Assembly: GCA_028066055.1 (NCBI GenBank)
Contig: JALCBY010000011.1
Span: 38,514 to 102,513 of the forward strand
Source: Hyphomicrobiaceae bacterium
Lineage (GTDB): Bacteria > Pseudomonadota > Alphaproteobacteria > Rhizobiales > Methyloligellaceae
Length of the DNA stretch: 64,000 bases
Direction: 5' to 3'
Shown: positions 52,099 to 61,484 of the stretch, piece by piece
Numbering within the stretch: position 1 is the first letter of the stretch
Layout of the letters: the number at the start of each line of letters is the position of its first letter
Notes under the pieces: model-generated
The model's input: only the letters and a program-made list of their open reading frames with translations
Database searches by the model: none
What the model was told of the DNA's origin: nothing
Position numbers and translations under genes: made by a program

Positions 52099-54774
52099 AT
52101 GGTTTCGACCGAATTGAAAAGCGTGGACGAGCTTGAAGAGCTCGAGGAACGCTACGATCCCGAAATGCAATTCCGGAAGATGTCGGGCGTGGCGAAATGG
52201 CTCGTCGTCGCTCTGCTCTTCCTGCTTTCGTTATTCCATTATTATACGGCCGGATTTGGTGTTCTTGAGCACCATTGGCATGTTGGCGTTCATCTCGCCT
52301 TCGTGCTCGGGCTGATCTATTTGGTTTATACCACGCACCGTACCGCGGAGGTTACGGGATCACTGGCGTCCGCGCCGGTTGGTCTTCAGGTCAGGTGGAC
52401 CGATATCGCGAAAACCGCGATCGCCTCGATTTTTATCGCGGCGATGTTGAACACGTGGATCGGGATCGTCGTTTTCGTCGGATTTATTGGCCTGCTTCAT
52501 TGGAGTCGGCAGCATGTTTCGTCGCGAAACAAGTTGGGAGCGGAAACCGCCGACCACGTTTTAGCCGCGGTCATGGCGGTCTTCTTTGCTGTCATGCTCG
52601 GTCAAAGTGTCGGCCTTGTAGGGAAGAATCTGTGGGGTCCGCTAGGGTCTCCGTCCTCGATCACCGTGAACATGGCCGTCATGGTTCTGGCGTTAACGAT
52701 CGAAGCCCGACGGCGGATGTGGGTGGTGTTGTGGCTGTTCGCTGTCGCCGCCTACTATTTTTCCGGCGGCATAAACGGGCTCGGAATCGAGAATAACGGC
52801 CTTGCGCTTGTAACCGTGGCGAGTGGTGTGGCGTTGCTGTTGGCGCTTGAACCAATTGTTCGCAACGTGCCCCGGCTCAGCGAAACGGAACTCAAGGATC
52901 GTGACGTTCGCCGCGGTGGCGGTGTTCCGGCTTATGACTGGTTTTTGCTCGCACTGATCGCAGTCGCCTCGATGTATGTGGCGATCACCTATGACGGGTT
53001 CTACGGCATTCTTGATGAGTTGAATTTCCGGATCGGGGATCCAACGAACCTGGACCTTGTGATCGGCAGCGCGATGGTCTTGATCGTCATTGAGGCGGCA
53101 AGGCGCACATCCGGCATTTCTCTTCCGGTCATCACGACCCTGTTCATCATGTATGCCCTGTTCGGGATGTATTTCTCGTATCCCATGGTCCATCCGGGCA
53201 CCTCGTGGCCGGGCCTTGTGGATCACCTCTACCTCAAAGGTGAGGGCGTGAATGGACGACCGGTCTTTGTGGTCGCGACCTACGTGTTCCATTTCGTTCT
53301 GTTCGGCATGGTTGCGCTTCGGGTTGGCCTTGGTCAGCTCTTCATCGACATCGCGCATTGTGTTGCGGGCCGTTACGCCGGCGGCCCGGCCAAGGTGTCT
53401 GTCCTGGCGTCGGGCCTTATGGGCATGATCTCAGGTTCGTCCATCGCCAACACGGTGATGACGGGTTCGCTGACAATTCCGACGATGAAGCGCATCGGCT
53501 ACAAGCCGCATTTCGCGGGTGCGGTGGAAGCCGCCGCATCGACGGGCGGTCAGATTACGCCGCCGATCCTGGGTTCGGCGGCCTTCCTGATGATCGAATT
53601 CCTGGAGATTCCGCTTCGGGATATCATCCTCGCCGCGATCATTCCGGCAAGCATGCACTATATCGGCGTGCTGGTGATGGTGCATTTCGAGGCAAAGAAA
53701 CTGGGCCTGAGAGGATTGCGGGATGACGAGATGCCCGTCTTCCGCGAGGTGCTCGCCCGACGCTGGCTGACACTCATTCCATTCTTCTTGATCATCTACA
53801 TGATCTTCGTCGGGCACACGCCCTATTGGGCCGCCTTCTGGTCGATCACTGCCGCTCTCATTCTCGGCTTCGGTAATGCCTTCATCCGCTGGGCGCGGAA
53901 ACGTTTTCAGGGTGTTCCGGAAGAAGAGACCGGGCGCTATCTCGGCTGCGATCCCATAAATGTGCATGGCTTCGTCGATGCCTTCCAGATGGGCGGCAAA
54001 TATGCCCTGTCGGTTGGCGCCGCCGCGGCAACGGTTGGCATCATCATTGGCGTTCTGACCGTCACTGGTACGCCTTTCAACATCGCAACGATGGTGAATG
54101 CATTTGCGACGGATGCCGGTGAATTCTTTACGAGCATCGATGCGACCGGCTTGCTGACTGTCCAGACGGCAACGCTCTTCATGACCCTGGTTCTGGTTGC
54201 GATGTCATGTATCGTCATGGGCGCCGGATTGCCGACAACGGCAACATATCTTGTTCTCGCGACCATGGCGACGCCGGCTCTGGCCGTGTTGGGTATTGAT
54301 TCGCTCCAGACTCACTTCTTCGTCTTCTACTATGGCGTTCTCGCCGACATCACGCCGCCTGTTGCACTCGCCGCTTACGCCGGTGCAACGATCGCGCAGG
54401 CTGATCTCATGAAGACGGGGAACACGGCGTTCCGTCTTGGCGCGGCCAAGGCGCTGGTGCCGTTTGTGTTCATGTACGCGCCTTCGATGCTGCTCGTGGT
54501 CGGCGAGTTCGACATGAATGAATTCCTGATCGCGACAATTGGATGCGCCATCGGTATCGTTATGCTCGGCGCAGCGCTCACCGGATACTTTGTTGCCAAC
54601 ATGACGAAGTGGCAGCAATGGCTTCTGGGCGTTGCTGCGATCTTCGTAATCGCGCCCGGCATCCAGTCCGGCATGATCGGGCTGGCAATGGCCTTTCCGG
54701 TCATGTTGCTGCAATTCAATGCCTGGCAGCGTGCGCGACCGGGCAAAGTGCAGGCTGAAAACCCGGAATCTTAG
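52099..54774 (+). CDS. TRAP transporter permease, 4TM/12TM fusion (second system)
   Basis: The 891-residue product is longer than the first permease, with about 20 hydrophobic segments. It has a soluble acidic N-terminus (STELKSVDELEELEERY), an N-terminal membrane module and the DctM-like part with MGMISGSSIANTVMTGSLTI, AASTGGQITPPILGSAAFLM and CIVMGAGLPTTATYLVLATM. It should import the ligand bound by the receptor encoded just upstream. GGGTTGGGGG lies before the ATG. Convergent with the PLP enzyme gene at 55091. Confidence 0.9.
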   Translation: MVSTELKSVDELEELEERYDPEMQFRKMSGVAKWLVVALLFLLSLFHYYTAGFGVLEHHWHVGVHLAFVLGLIYLVYTTHRTAEVTGSLASAPVGLQVRWTDIAKTAIASIFIAAMLNTWIGIVVFVGFIGLLHWSRQHVSSRNKLGAETADHVLAAVMAVFFAVMLGQSVGLVGKNLWGPLGSPSSITVNMAVMVLALTIEARRRMWVVLWLFAVAAYYFSGGINGLGIENNGLALVTVASGVALLLALEPIVRNVPRLSETELKDRDVRRGGGVPAYDWFLLALIAVASMYVAITYDGFYGILDELNFRIGDPTNLDLVIGSAMVLIVIEAARRTSGISLPVITTLFIMYALFGMYFSYPMVHPGTSWPGLVDHLYLKGEGVNGRPVFVVATYVFHFVLFGMVALRVGLGQLFIDIAHCVAGRYAGGPAKVSVLASGLMGMISGSSIANTVMTGSLTIPTMKRIGYKPHFAGAVEAAASTGGQITPPILGSAAFLMIEFLEIPLRDIILAAIIPASMHYIGVLVMVHFEAKKLGLRGLRDDEMPVFREVLARRWLTLIPFFLIIYMIFVGHTPYWAAFWSITAALILGFGNAFIRWARKRFQGVPEEETGRYLGCDPINVHGFVDAFQMGGKYALSVGAAAATVGIIIGVLTVTGTPFNIATMVNAFATDAGEFFTSIDATGLLTVQTATLFMTLVLVAMSCIVMGAGLPTTATYLVLATMATPALAVLGIDSLQTHFFVFYYGVLADITPPVALAAYAGATIAQADLMKTGNTAFRLGAAKALVPFVFMYAPSMLLVVGEFDMNEFLIATIGCAIGIVMLGAALTGYFVANMTKWQQWLLGVAAIFVIAPGIQSGMIGLAMAFPVMLLQFNAWQRARPGKVQAENPES

Positions 54775-55090
54775 CAAGACATACAACAAACGTGCGGCCT
54801 GGCTATTATCCTCCCGACCGTTCGTTTGAGTGAGCCGCCACAAGAGGTTTGATTAAAAGAACCGGACTGTGGCGGCTCATCTTTGTAAGGCTCGATACAG
54901 TGGGGTGTATCGGTTGGAGCGGAGAGGGGCATTCCACGGCGCATTACCCTGGGGGTGCACTCCGATCCGGACTGATCGTCAAGATCGTGCAGCCCCGTAA
55001 GCTGAATCATATCCGGAAGTTAAGTCCGAGTCCGGACCGATCTGAACCTGTTTTTGCGGCAGATATCGCGAGTGCCTGCGAGACTTCGGG
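54775..55090. other. Convergent intergenic region with hairpin
   Basis: No gene is seen. TGAGCCGCCAC (54831-54841) and GTGGCGGCTCA (54869-54879) form a perfect 11-bp stem with a 27-base loop, followed by TCTTT. It could end transcription of the TRAP permease gene. The remainder up to 55090 has no recognisable signal. Confidence 0.5.
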
Positions 55091-56044
55091 TTACGGAATC
55101 GATGTCACGTTACCTTCGGGGAAAAGGTCCGTGACGGACAGATAGCGTTCGCCGGTGTCGTACACGAAGGTCACGATCGTCTTGCCGTCATATGTGTCGC
55201 GCTGCACCAGTCGACCGACTGCGGATGCAAGCGCCCCCGACGTCAGCCCGACGAAAAGCCCCTCTTTTTGCGCGACCCGGCGCGTCCATTCGAAGGCTTC
55301 GTCATCCTCGACCTTGATGATTTCGTCGGGCTTGAATGCCGCGTTTTGGAAAATGTCCGATACCAGGCCGGGGCCCATACCGTCGATTCTGTGCTTGCCC
55401 TGCTTTCCCCCGGAGTAAAGCGGGCTCTGTGCCGGCTCGACGCCATAAACTTTTATATTCGGGTTTTTCGACTTCATGTATCGAGCCACCCCGTCGAACG
55501 TCCCGCATGTTCCCAATGCAATCACCACGGCATCGATATTGCCGTCCAGCTGCTCCCAGATCTCCGGTCCCGTCGTCAGTTCATGCGCCCCCGGGTTGTC
55601 CGGATTGCCGTGCTGGTTGAGAAAAAACGTCTTGTCCGGGTTGTCTTTGCAGTAGGCGATGGCCCGCTCCCGGGCGCCCCGTGTATGCTCCGCCGCGGGC
55701 GTCAGGACGATTTTCGCTCCAAAGGAAGCAAGTATCCGCCGCCGCTCGAGCGTGACTTCCTCGCTGATGTAAACGCGAACGGGAAAACCCATGAGCGCGC
55801 CAAGCGTTGAAAGGGCAATGGCGGTGTTTCCGCTGCTCGCTTCGACGACCTCGATATCGGAGTTGATCGCTCCGCGCGCCAGTGCTTGGCGTATCATATG
55901 CAGGACGGGCCGATCCTTGATCGACATGGGATTGAAGAGCTCAAGCTTCGCGTACACCTTCGTCTTCGAGTCGCGGTAAAGACGATCAAGGGCCAGCATC
56001 GGTGTCTTGCCGACCAGTTCCGTGACGTTGTTCGCAACGAGCAT
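55091..56044 (-). CDS. Cysteine synthase family PLP-dependent enzyme
   Basis: The 317-residue product is a fold-type II PLP enzyme. PLP Lys43 lies in ELFNPMSIKDRP, the phosphate or substrate loop is EASSGNTAIAL near residue 69, and GTCGTFDGVARYM is the glycine-rich PLP phosphate site. It resembles cysteine synthase/cystathionine beta-synthase but has MSIKDR where CysK has SVKDR. The ATG at 56044 has GGAG 8 bases before it; the frame extends to 56110 without similarity. It is divergent from the isochorismatase-like gene. A biosynthetic cysteine role is possible, but the setting suggests an accessory beta-replacement or elimination enzyme. Confidence 0.85.
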   Translation of the reverse strand: MLVANNVTELVGKTPMLALDRLYRDSKTKVYAKLELFNPMSIKDRPVLHMIRQALARGAINSDIEVVEASSGNTAIALSTLGALMGFPVRVYISEEVTLERRRILASFGAKIVLTPAAEHTRGARERAIAYCKDNPDKTFFLNQHGNPDNPGAHELTTGPEIWEQLDGNIDAVVIALGTCGTFDGVARYMKSKNPNIKVYGVEPAQSPLYSGGKQGKHRIDGMGPGLVSDIFQNAAFKPDEIIKVEDDEAFEWTRRVAQKEGLFVGLTSGALASAVGRLVQRDTYDGKTIVTFVYDTGERYLSVTDLFPEGNVTSIP

Positions 56045-56418
56045 TCGCGTTTCTCCAATGTTATCTTTCCGGCGCGCGTGGAACGCGAGTGCACGTTCAC
56101 GCTCAGCCATCGACGCGCCAGCTAGTCACATTCCCGCGCAAACGGTCAAAGTAGAATTCGGGAAAAAGTCTGTAGTCCCTATACAGTCGGTCTCGAGCGC
56201 CGCCGAAACTCTCCCCCCGCGGGAATTACAACAAATTGAAAGAAAGATGTTTTTTCGTACAAGGCGGTTTTTTGTTCACGATAATCGATCAATATTGTTC
56301 GAAAATTAGCGCCTGACGCGATGTGGTTCGGGTATCGTGAACCATGGCATTCTCGATACGTCGAACTCAGGTCGTAGCAGTTTGCGCTAAACGTGCGCTC
56401 AAGCATGAGGATTGAGAA
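56045..56418. promoter_or_regulatory. Divergent promoter region between PLP enzyme and isochorismatase-like genes
   Basis: The 374 bases contain no gene. An AT-rich part near 56240-56310, including GATAATCGATCAATATTGTTCG, would suit a promoter with regulator sites (bases 56280-56301). The LysR regulator encoded at 57147-58070 may act here. No site is clear enough to define. Confidence 0.35.
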
Positions 56419-57144
56419 ATGATTCCTGAGCAACGCGGGAAATGGCAGTCGATCATTCCCAATCTGCACCCGCAGTGGGCCGGTGTCGATCTCGCGGAGA
56501 TTCTCGCGATGCCGTCCGCCTATCTGCCAATCGGCTATGCCAACAGCACGCTGAGCGAGTTCGGTGCGCAAGCGGATGAAAAGCTTTGGGAACGGGGGCG
56601 AAAACCTGGCGGTCTGATCGGCAACGCGGTCAAACTCGTACACACCTGTCGCGAGGCGGGAATGCCGATTATCTGGGACAAATACGAAATCTGTAGAAAG
56701 CGATACCCGCGATCGCCCATGGACCGGTCACAGTTCGACCATTGGCTCAAGGGCAGGGAAGACTGGACCGATGCACAGTGGCAGCGTGATTGCGACAAGA
56801 TTCCGGAAATCAAGGAACTCATGCGTCCCGAGGATGAGGTCATTTACTACACATCACTCGGGAATATTTTTCTCGGGACGATGCTTCCCAACTATCTGAC
56901 GATGATGGGCATAAGGACAGTACTCCTCTCGGGCCTGCATCTTGACTGGTGCATTGAGCAGGCAGCGCGGACAGCACGTGATCTCGGGTTCATGCCGATC
57001 GTTGTCGGGGATGCCAGCGGTTGCGGTCGTGAAGAAGACGATGCGCCGACCCTTGAGCGACTGAACAGGTTCTTTGCGCCGGTCGTCTCAACCGACACCG
57101 CGATCCAGCTTGTCGAGGATGCCGTTCGTCTTCGTGCGACGTGA
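56419..57144 (+). CDS. Isochorismatase-like cysteine hydrolase, catalytic residues altered
   Basis: The 241-residue product has the isochorismatase-like fold. Its nucleophile Cys178 lies in VLLSGLHLDWCIEQAARTAR, the family pattern G(V)xxxxC(V)xxTARDA. The usual catalytic Asp of the first strand (VIDMQN) aligns with Gly39 in AYLPIGYAN. The usual Lys (VVKHRYSAFFGT) aligns with Thr145 in VIYYTSLGNIFLGT. It is thus a family member lacking two of the three Asp-Lys-Cys residues and may be catalytically changed or non-enzymatic. Known relatives include N-carbamoylsarcosine amidase, which acts after methylhydantoinase. It ends 2 bases before the convergent LysR gene. Confidence 0.8.
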   Translation: MIPEQRGKWQSIIPNLHPQWAGVDLAEILAMPSAYLPIGYANSTLSEFGAQADEKLWERGRKPGGLIGNAVKLVHTCREAGMPIIWDKYEICRKRYPRSPMDRSQFDHWLKGREDWTDAQWQRDCDKIPEIKELMRPEDEVIYYTSLGNIFLGTMLPNYLTMMGIRTVLLSGLHLDWCIEQAARTARDLGFMPIVVGDASGCGREEDDAPTLERLNRFFAPVVSTDTAIQLVEDAVRLRAT

Positions 57145-57146
57145 CG

Positions 57147-58070
57147 CTACTGCAACGCAGGATCGGCCTTTTGAATTCGCTCGCCGGCATCTGCCAACGG
57201 GCTTACCCGGCTTGCAATCGAAGCGATTTCGTTCGCGAGCGGATGCGTACAATCCTTCTGGAAGAGGGCGAACATTCCAACCGGTGCGATCTGGGGATCG
57301 CACGTTACAATACGCAGCTCGCCGGCTTTCAATCTTTCCGAAACGAATGAGGTTGGGATCAGACCGATGCCGAGGCCATCCGCGGTCAGTGACGCAATGA
57401 CACCGATGCTGTTGCATTCAATGTAGTTTCGGCTGCTGGCCTTGTTATCGCGGAACCATTGATTGACCAGACGGTGATGATAAGACTGGCTCGACAAGGT
57501 GATGATCGGCCATTGCTGAAGGTCGCGCGGTGAGAGCGCACGATCGGGAATGTCGAAGTCCGATCGCGCCATCCAGAGAAATTCCGCGTGGCCCAGGGGC
57601 ACCGCACTGAATTCGGATCGCCACGCGTCACCCGGAGCCAGAACGATATCCAGTTCACCGCCTCTCAGCTTTTCGACGAGCTCCATGGCCAGGCCGATCT
57701 GAAGGTCAAGTTTCACGCGCCGGTAATTGGCATGGATTTCCTTCACGAGATCGCCCAGCCATGTGAGCGCGATCAGGTCCGCGACGCCCATCCGAATGAT
57801 GCCTGACACCTGCTCCGCTTCGCCGACGGATGTCTGGATGTCCCAGACCTGCTCCATCAGTGCCTCCGCCCGGCCGAGCAGGTCGTGACCTTTCGCCGTC
57901 AAGCTGGCGGCACGTCTGCCGCGTACGAAGAGCTGCACTCCGAGATCGAGTTCAAGTTCCTGAATTCGCGTCGATATGGCTGATTGGGTCGTGTTGAGCC
58001 GTTGGCTCGCGGCGGCGAAACTTCCAAGCCTCGCAATCCAGATAAACGTCTCTATCTGTTTCAGGTTCAT
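57147..58070 (-). CDS. LysR-family transcriptional regulator
   Basis: The product, about 307 residues, starts MNLKQIETFIWIARLGSFAA. Its HTH (LNTTQSAISTRIQELE) and effector domain (GIIRMGVADLIALTWLGDL, LDIVLAPGDAWRSEF, LTADGLGIGLIPTSF) are typical of LysR. The frame is open to 58133, but similarity begins at the ATG at 58070. It lies between the isochorismatase-like gene and the ABC importer genes and may regulate either. Confidence 0.88.
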   Translation of the reverse strand: MNLKQIETFIWIARLGSFAAASQRLNTTQSAISTRIQELELDLGVQLFVRGRRAASLTAKGHDLLGRAEALMEQVWDIQTSVGEAEQVSGIIRMGVADLIALTWLGDLVKEIHANYRRVKLDLQIGLAMELVEKLRGGELDIVLAPGDAWRSEFSAVPLGHAEFLWMARSDFDIPDRALSPRDLQQWPIITLSSQSYHHRLVNQWFRDNKASSRNYIECNSIGVIASLTADGLGIGLIPTSFVSERLKAGELRIVTCDPQIAPVGMFALFQKDCTHPLANEIASIASRVSPLADAGERIQKADPALQ

Positions 58071-58161
58071 ACTCGAAACACAGCCTAGCAACGGCGGACG
58101 TGTAAGCATGACGTATTCCCCCCTCTGAAACAAGAAAGCGAAACGGAATTGTGATCGGTTA

Positions 58162-58944
58162 CTACCCGTGACCCAAATAGGCGCTTCTTATTTTTTCACT
58201 CCTGATAAGCTTGGACGCCTTATCCGTCAGTACGATCCGCCCGTTTTGCAAAACATATCCCCGGTCCGCCACCGAGAGCGCCATGTTGGCGTTCTGCTCG
58301 ACAATGAACATGGCGGTGTTCTTCTTCTTGATCGACGCGATGACCTCATAGACGCGCTCAACCAACGCCGGAGCCAGTCCCATGGACGGTTCATCCATCA
58401 AGATGAGTTTGGGGCGGGCCATGAGGGCACGGGCAACGGCGACCATTTGCTGCTCGCCGCCCGACAGGGTGCCGCCGAACTGGTGAATGCGCTCCTTGAG
58501 GCGCGGAAAAATCTCCAGAACCTCCTCGAGCGTCTGTTCGATCTGATCGGGATCCCGCTTTCGGCGCGTATAGGCGCCCATCAGAAGATTCTCCCGAATG
58601 GTCATTGAAGCAAACAACCGCCGCGCTTCCGGTACCGGCGAGAGGCCAAGTGAAATGATGTCGCCGGATTTGCGTCCGTCGATCCGCTGACCGTCGAAGG
58701 TGATTCTGCCTTCAGAGGGCTTCACTAATCCGAGGATGGTCTTCATCGTCGTGGTTTTGCCCGAGGCGTTGCCGCCCAGCAAAGATACGACTTCCTGGGG
58801 GTAGACCTCGATATCGATGCCTTTGAGAATTTGGATGGGGCCGTAGAATGTTTCGATGTTTTCCAACCGCAGGAGCGGTTCCCGGCCATTGCCGCCGCCA
58901 TTCAGCGGTTTGCGTGTCGCGGATTTCTGAACCGTCATTTCCAT
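58162..58944 (-). CDS. livF: Branched-chain-type ABC transporter ATPase, LivF-like
   Basis: The product, about 260 residues, starts at the ATG at 58944 (58938 or 59007 are possible). It has Walker A GGNASGKTTT, the ABC signature TLSGGEQQMVAVARAL, Walker B KLILMDEPSMGLAP and a LivF-type C-terminus (IVEQNANMALSVADRGYVLQ). It is one of the two ATPases of a HAAT-type importer. It is transcribed away from livJ and the rest of the set, which is unusual; the five genes still make a complete importer. Confidence 0.88.
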   Translation of the reverse strand: MEMTVQKSATRKPLNGGGNGREPLLRLENIETFYGPIQILKGIDIEVYPQEVVSLLGGNASGKTTTMKTILGLVKPSEGRITFDGQRIDGRKSGDIISLGLSPVPEARRLFASMTIRENLLMGAYTRRKRDPDQIEQTLEEVLEIFPRLKERIHQFGGTLSGGEQQMVAVARALMARPKLILMDEPSMGLAPALVERVYEVIASIKKKNTAMFIVEQNANMALSVADRGYVLQNGRIVLTDKASKLIRSEKIRSAYLGHG

Positions 58945-59221
58945 AATTCTTGCTACCGCCTGGTTGATCGTGCCGGTTCTTAAAGTGTCAGGGATCGCGA
59001 TGATCAACGCAAGATACCAGCCAATAGAACTTCAAGATGGAAATCGTTCGAAACATTCCAATCCTGATTCTGGTCGTTTTGTGCCTACACTGAGAGCATA
59101 GGCTCAAAATAATATGTCCGCTCCAGACCATGTACTCCACTGATCTTGCACGATATTCGAGCGGACGAAATTTGAAAGTGTTGCAAGTCTTTGGCGAGTC
59201 TACATGGGGAGGAAGAGTACG

Positions 59222-60412
59222 ATGAAGTGGATAACCCGACTATTCGTAGCATTCACGGTGTTCGTGATGTCGCATGCCGCGACGGTGCAGGCTGAAACCT
59301 ACAAGCTCTTTGTGAATCTGCCGCTGTCAGGCTCCTGGTCCAACTTTGGCGAAGGAATGTACAACGCATTCAAACTTGCCGTCGATCAGGGCAATGCGTC
59401 CGGTGTCATGGGGGACGTGAAGCTGGAGCTCGTGCGCGGGGACAATGCCGGCGATAGCGCCCAGGGGGCCAGTTTGGCGACCAAGGCAGGCACGGACCCG
59501 AAGGTAATCGGTGTGTTCTGCTGTTGGACGAGCGGAATCGGATTGGCCACACACGCGATCTACAATCGCTATGGAGTTCCGGTGATACTGGGAGGGTCCA
59601 ACGATCACCGTACGACCCGCCCGTTTCACAAGAGCGAAGTTATTTTCCGGAATTCGCCGTACGACCTCGTCAACATGAAGATGGCTGCGCACTACGCCGT
59701 ATCCGTTGCCAAATTCAAGCGCATCTTCACCATCGACGACAATTCCGCTTTCGCGACAACGCAGGTGAACGAATTCACAAAAGTCGCGAAGAAGGAAGGC
59801 GGTGACGGTGTGATCATCGGGCGTGAGAGCATTGTGCCCGGAGAGAAGGATTTCACTTCGCTTCTGACGAAGATCAAACCACTCAAGCCCGACCTCATTT
59901 TCTTCGGCGGCAGGATCGTCGAGGCAAGCCTCGTTCGCCAACAAATGATCAAGCTCGGTATCGATGCTCCGATCATGAGTTCAGGCGGCGTATTCTCGGA
60001 AACCTACATCAAGATCACCGGGGATGCGGCGGAGGGTTCGCTCGCCAGTTTCTGGGGGCTTCCGATGGATCAATATCCGGAAGGTCGCGGTATCAAGTTT
60101 GAAAAGGATTACGCTGCCGCCAAGTTCAATCAGTCATACGAGTCCTTCGGTCCGATGGCGTATGCCGCCGGACAGGTCTTCGTACAGGCGGTTGCTGCCG
60201 CGAAGAAGAAAGGAAAGGTGACGCGCGCGGCCGTTTTGAAAGAACTTGAAAGCGGTACGTTCAAGACGTTGCTCGGCGACTTCACATTCGACGACAACGG
60301 TATGCTCGACATCCTCCACATCGCCATTTACCGCGTTGAGGATGGAGCATGGAAAATCATGTACCGGACGGACCGCCAGGCCAAGGAACTCAAGAAGGTA
60401 GTCTCAAAGTGA
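59222..60412 (+). CDS. livJ: ABC transporter substrate-binding protein, LivJ-like
   Basis: The product, about 396 residues, has a signal peptide (MKWITRLFVAFTVFVMSHAA, cleavage near VQAET) and a type I periplasmic binding fold: LFVNLPLSGSWSNFGEGMYN, GVFCCWTSGIGLATHAIYN, MAAHYAVSVAKFKRIFTIDD and KPLKPDLIFFGGRIVEASLV. GGGAGGAAG about 8 bases before the ATG at 59222 fixes the start; the frame opens at 59204. The ligand is unknown. It is followed by a hairpin and then livH. Confidence 0.88.
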   Translation: MKWITRLFVAFTVFVMSHAATVQAETYKLFVNLPLSGSWSNFGEGMYNAFKLAVDQGNASGVMGDVKLELVRGDNAGDSAQGASLATKAGTDPKVIGVFCCWTSGIGLATHAIYNRYGVPVILGGSNDHRTTRPFHKSEVIFRNSPYDLVNMKMAAHYAVSVAKFKRIFTIDDNSAFATTQVNEFTKVAKKEGGDGVIIGRESIVPGEKDFTSLLTKIKPLKPDLIFFGGRIVEASLVRQQMIKLGIDAPIMSSGGVFSETYIKITGDAAEGSLASFWGLPMDQYPEGRGIKFEKDYAAAKFNQSYESFGPMAYAAGQVFVQAVAAAKKKGKVTRAAVLKELESGTFKTLLGDFTFDDNGMLDILHIAIYRVEDGAWKIMYRTDRQAKELKKVVSK

Positions 60413-60419
60413 CGATGTT

Positions 60420-60453
60420 GGCGCGCTGCGAGGCGTTGGCCGCGCAGCGCGCC
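60420..60453 (+). repeat. GC-rich hairpin between livJ and livH
   Basis: GGCGCGCTGCG (60420-60430) and CGCAGCGCGCC (60443-60453) form a perfect 11-bp stem with a 12-base loop, 8 bases after the livJ stop. No T-run follows. It may protect the livJ message and so raise receptor over permease levels. Confidence 0.65.
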
Positions 60454-60556
60454 GGCACTGGCGGTAAAGTCCCTTTATCAAATGTAATGCGGGCCGGTTG
60501 ACGGGTCGGTCATAGGAAGATGTTTGCTCGAACTCCGCGAGCCGGAGCCTGACAGT

Positions 60557-61471
60557 ATGGATATCTGGATACAGCAATTGATCAATGCACTGACCATCGG
60601 CGGCATGTATACGCTTGTCGCGGTCGGCTTCACGATCTTTTTCGGCGTGCTTCGGCTGATCAACTTTGCCCATGGCGAGGTGTTCATGTTCGCCGCATTC
60701 GTGGCGCTTGCAGTCTCGTCGATTTGTGTCGCCGTCGGGATCACCAACGGCCCGGTGGTCATCATCCTGATGTTTCTGTTCGCAATGGGAACATGCGCGG
60801 CATTGGGCGGGTTGCTCGAACGCATCGCATTCAAGCCCCTGCGCGGAATGCCGCCACTCTTGCTTCTTGTGACGTCGCTTGCAGTCGGCATCGTCATCCG
60901 CGAAGCTGTCAAGGAATTCTATCCTGAAGGCGCAAACCCGCAGGCCTTTTTCTCCCCATACGCGTACAACACGTTTCAGATCGGCGGGGTCACGCTGTCC
61001 TACACGCAAATTGGCCTTGTCGCTGTTTCGGTCATCCTCGTCTTTTGCGTCTATCTCCTCGTTACCCGCACCTGGATGGGGCGTGCGATGCGCGCCACAT
61101 CGGAAGACCGCGACGCGGCGCTGATGATGGGCGTGGATGTCGACGCGGTAATTCGGAATGCCTTTTTCATCGGGTCGGCGCTCGGCGCTGCGGCTGGCGT
61201 CATGAACGGCCTGTTCTACCAATCCGTTCGTTTCGATATGGGCTGGGTGATGGGCATCAAGGGCTTCACCGCGGCGGTGATCGGCGGGCTGGGCAATGTC
61301 TATGGGGCGATTTTCGGAGGTTACGCGCTCGCTCTGTTCGAGGTGCTTGTGGTCGCTTTGGTGCCCAACGGTTCGCAGTACAAAGACGTGTTCGTATTCA
61401 TGATCCTGATCGCGATCCTGGTGTTCCGGCCTTCGGGACTTCTGGGTACGCCTCAGGAAAAGGTTGGGTGA
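60557..61471 (+). CDS. livH: ABC transporter permease, LivH-like
   Basis: The product, about 304 residues, starts MDIWIQQLINALTIGGMYTL and has about eight membrane segments. It carries GVLRLINFAHGEVFMFAAF, characteristic of LivH, and the EAA-like loop LMMGVDVDAVIRNAFFIGSA. The ATG at 60557 has GGAG about 9 bases upstream; the upstream frame to 60524 is not supported. livM begins 13 bases after its stop. Confidence 0.9.
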   Translation: MDIWIQQLINALTIGGMYTLVAVGFTIFFGVLRLINFAHGEVFMFAAFVALAVSSICVAVGITNGPVVIILMFLFAMGTCAALGGLLERIAFKPLRGMPPLLLLVTSLAVGIVIREAVKEFYPEGANPQAFFSPYAYNTFQIGGVTLSYTQIGLVAVSVILVFCVYLLVTRTWMGRAMRATSEDRDAALMMGVDVDAVIRNAFFIGSALGAAAGVMNGLFYQSVRFDMGWVMGIKGFTAAVIGGLGNVYGAIFGGYALALFEVLVVALVPNGSQYKDVFVFMILIAILVFRPSGLLGTPQEKVG

Positions 61472-61484
61472 GGGGAAGCAGGCC

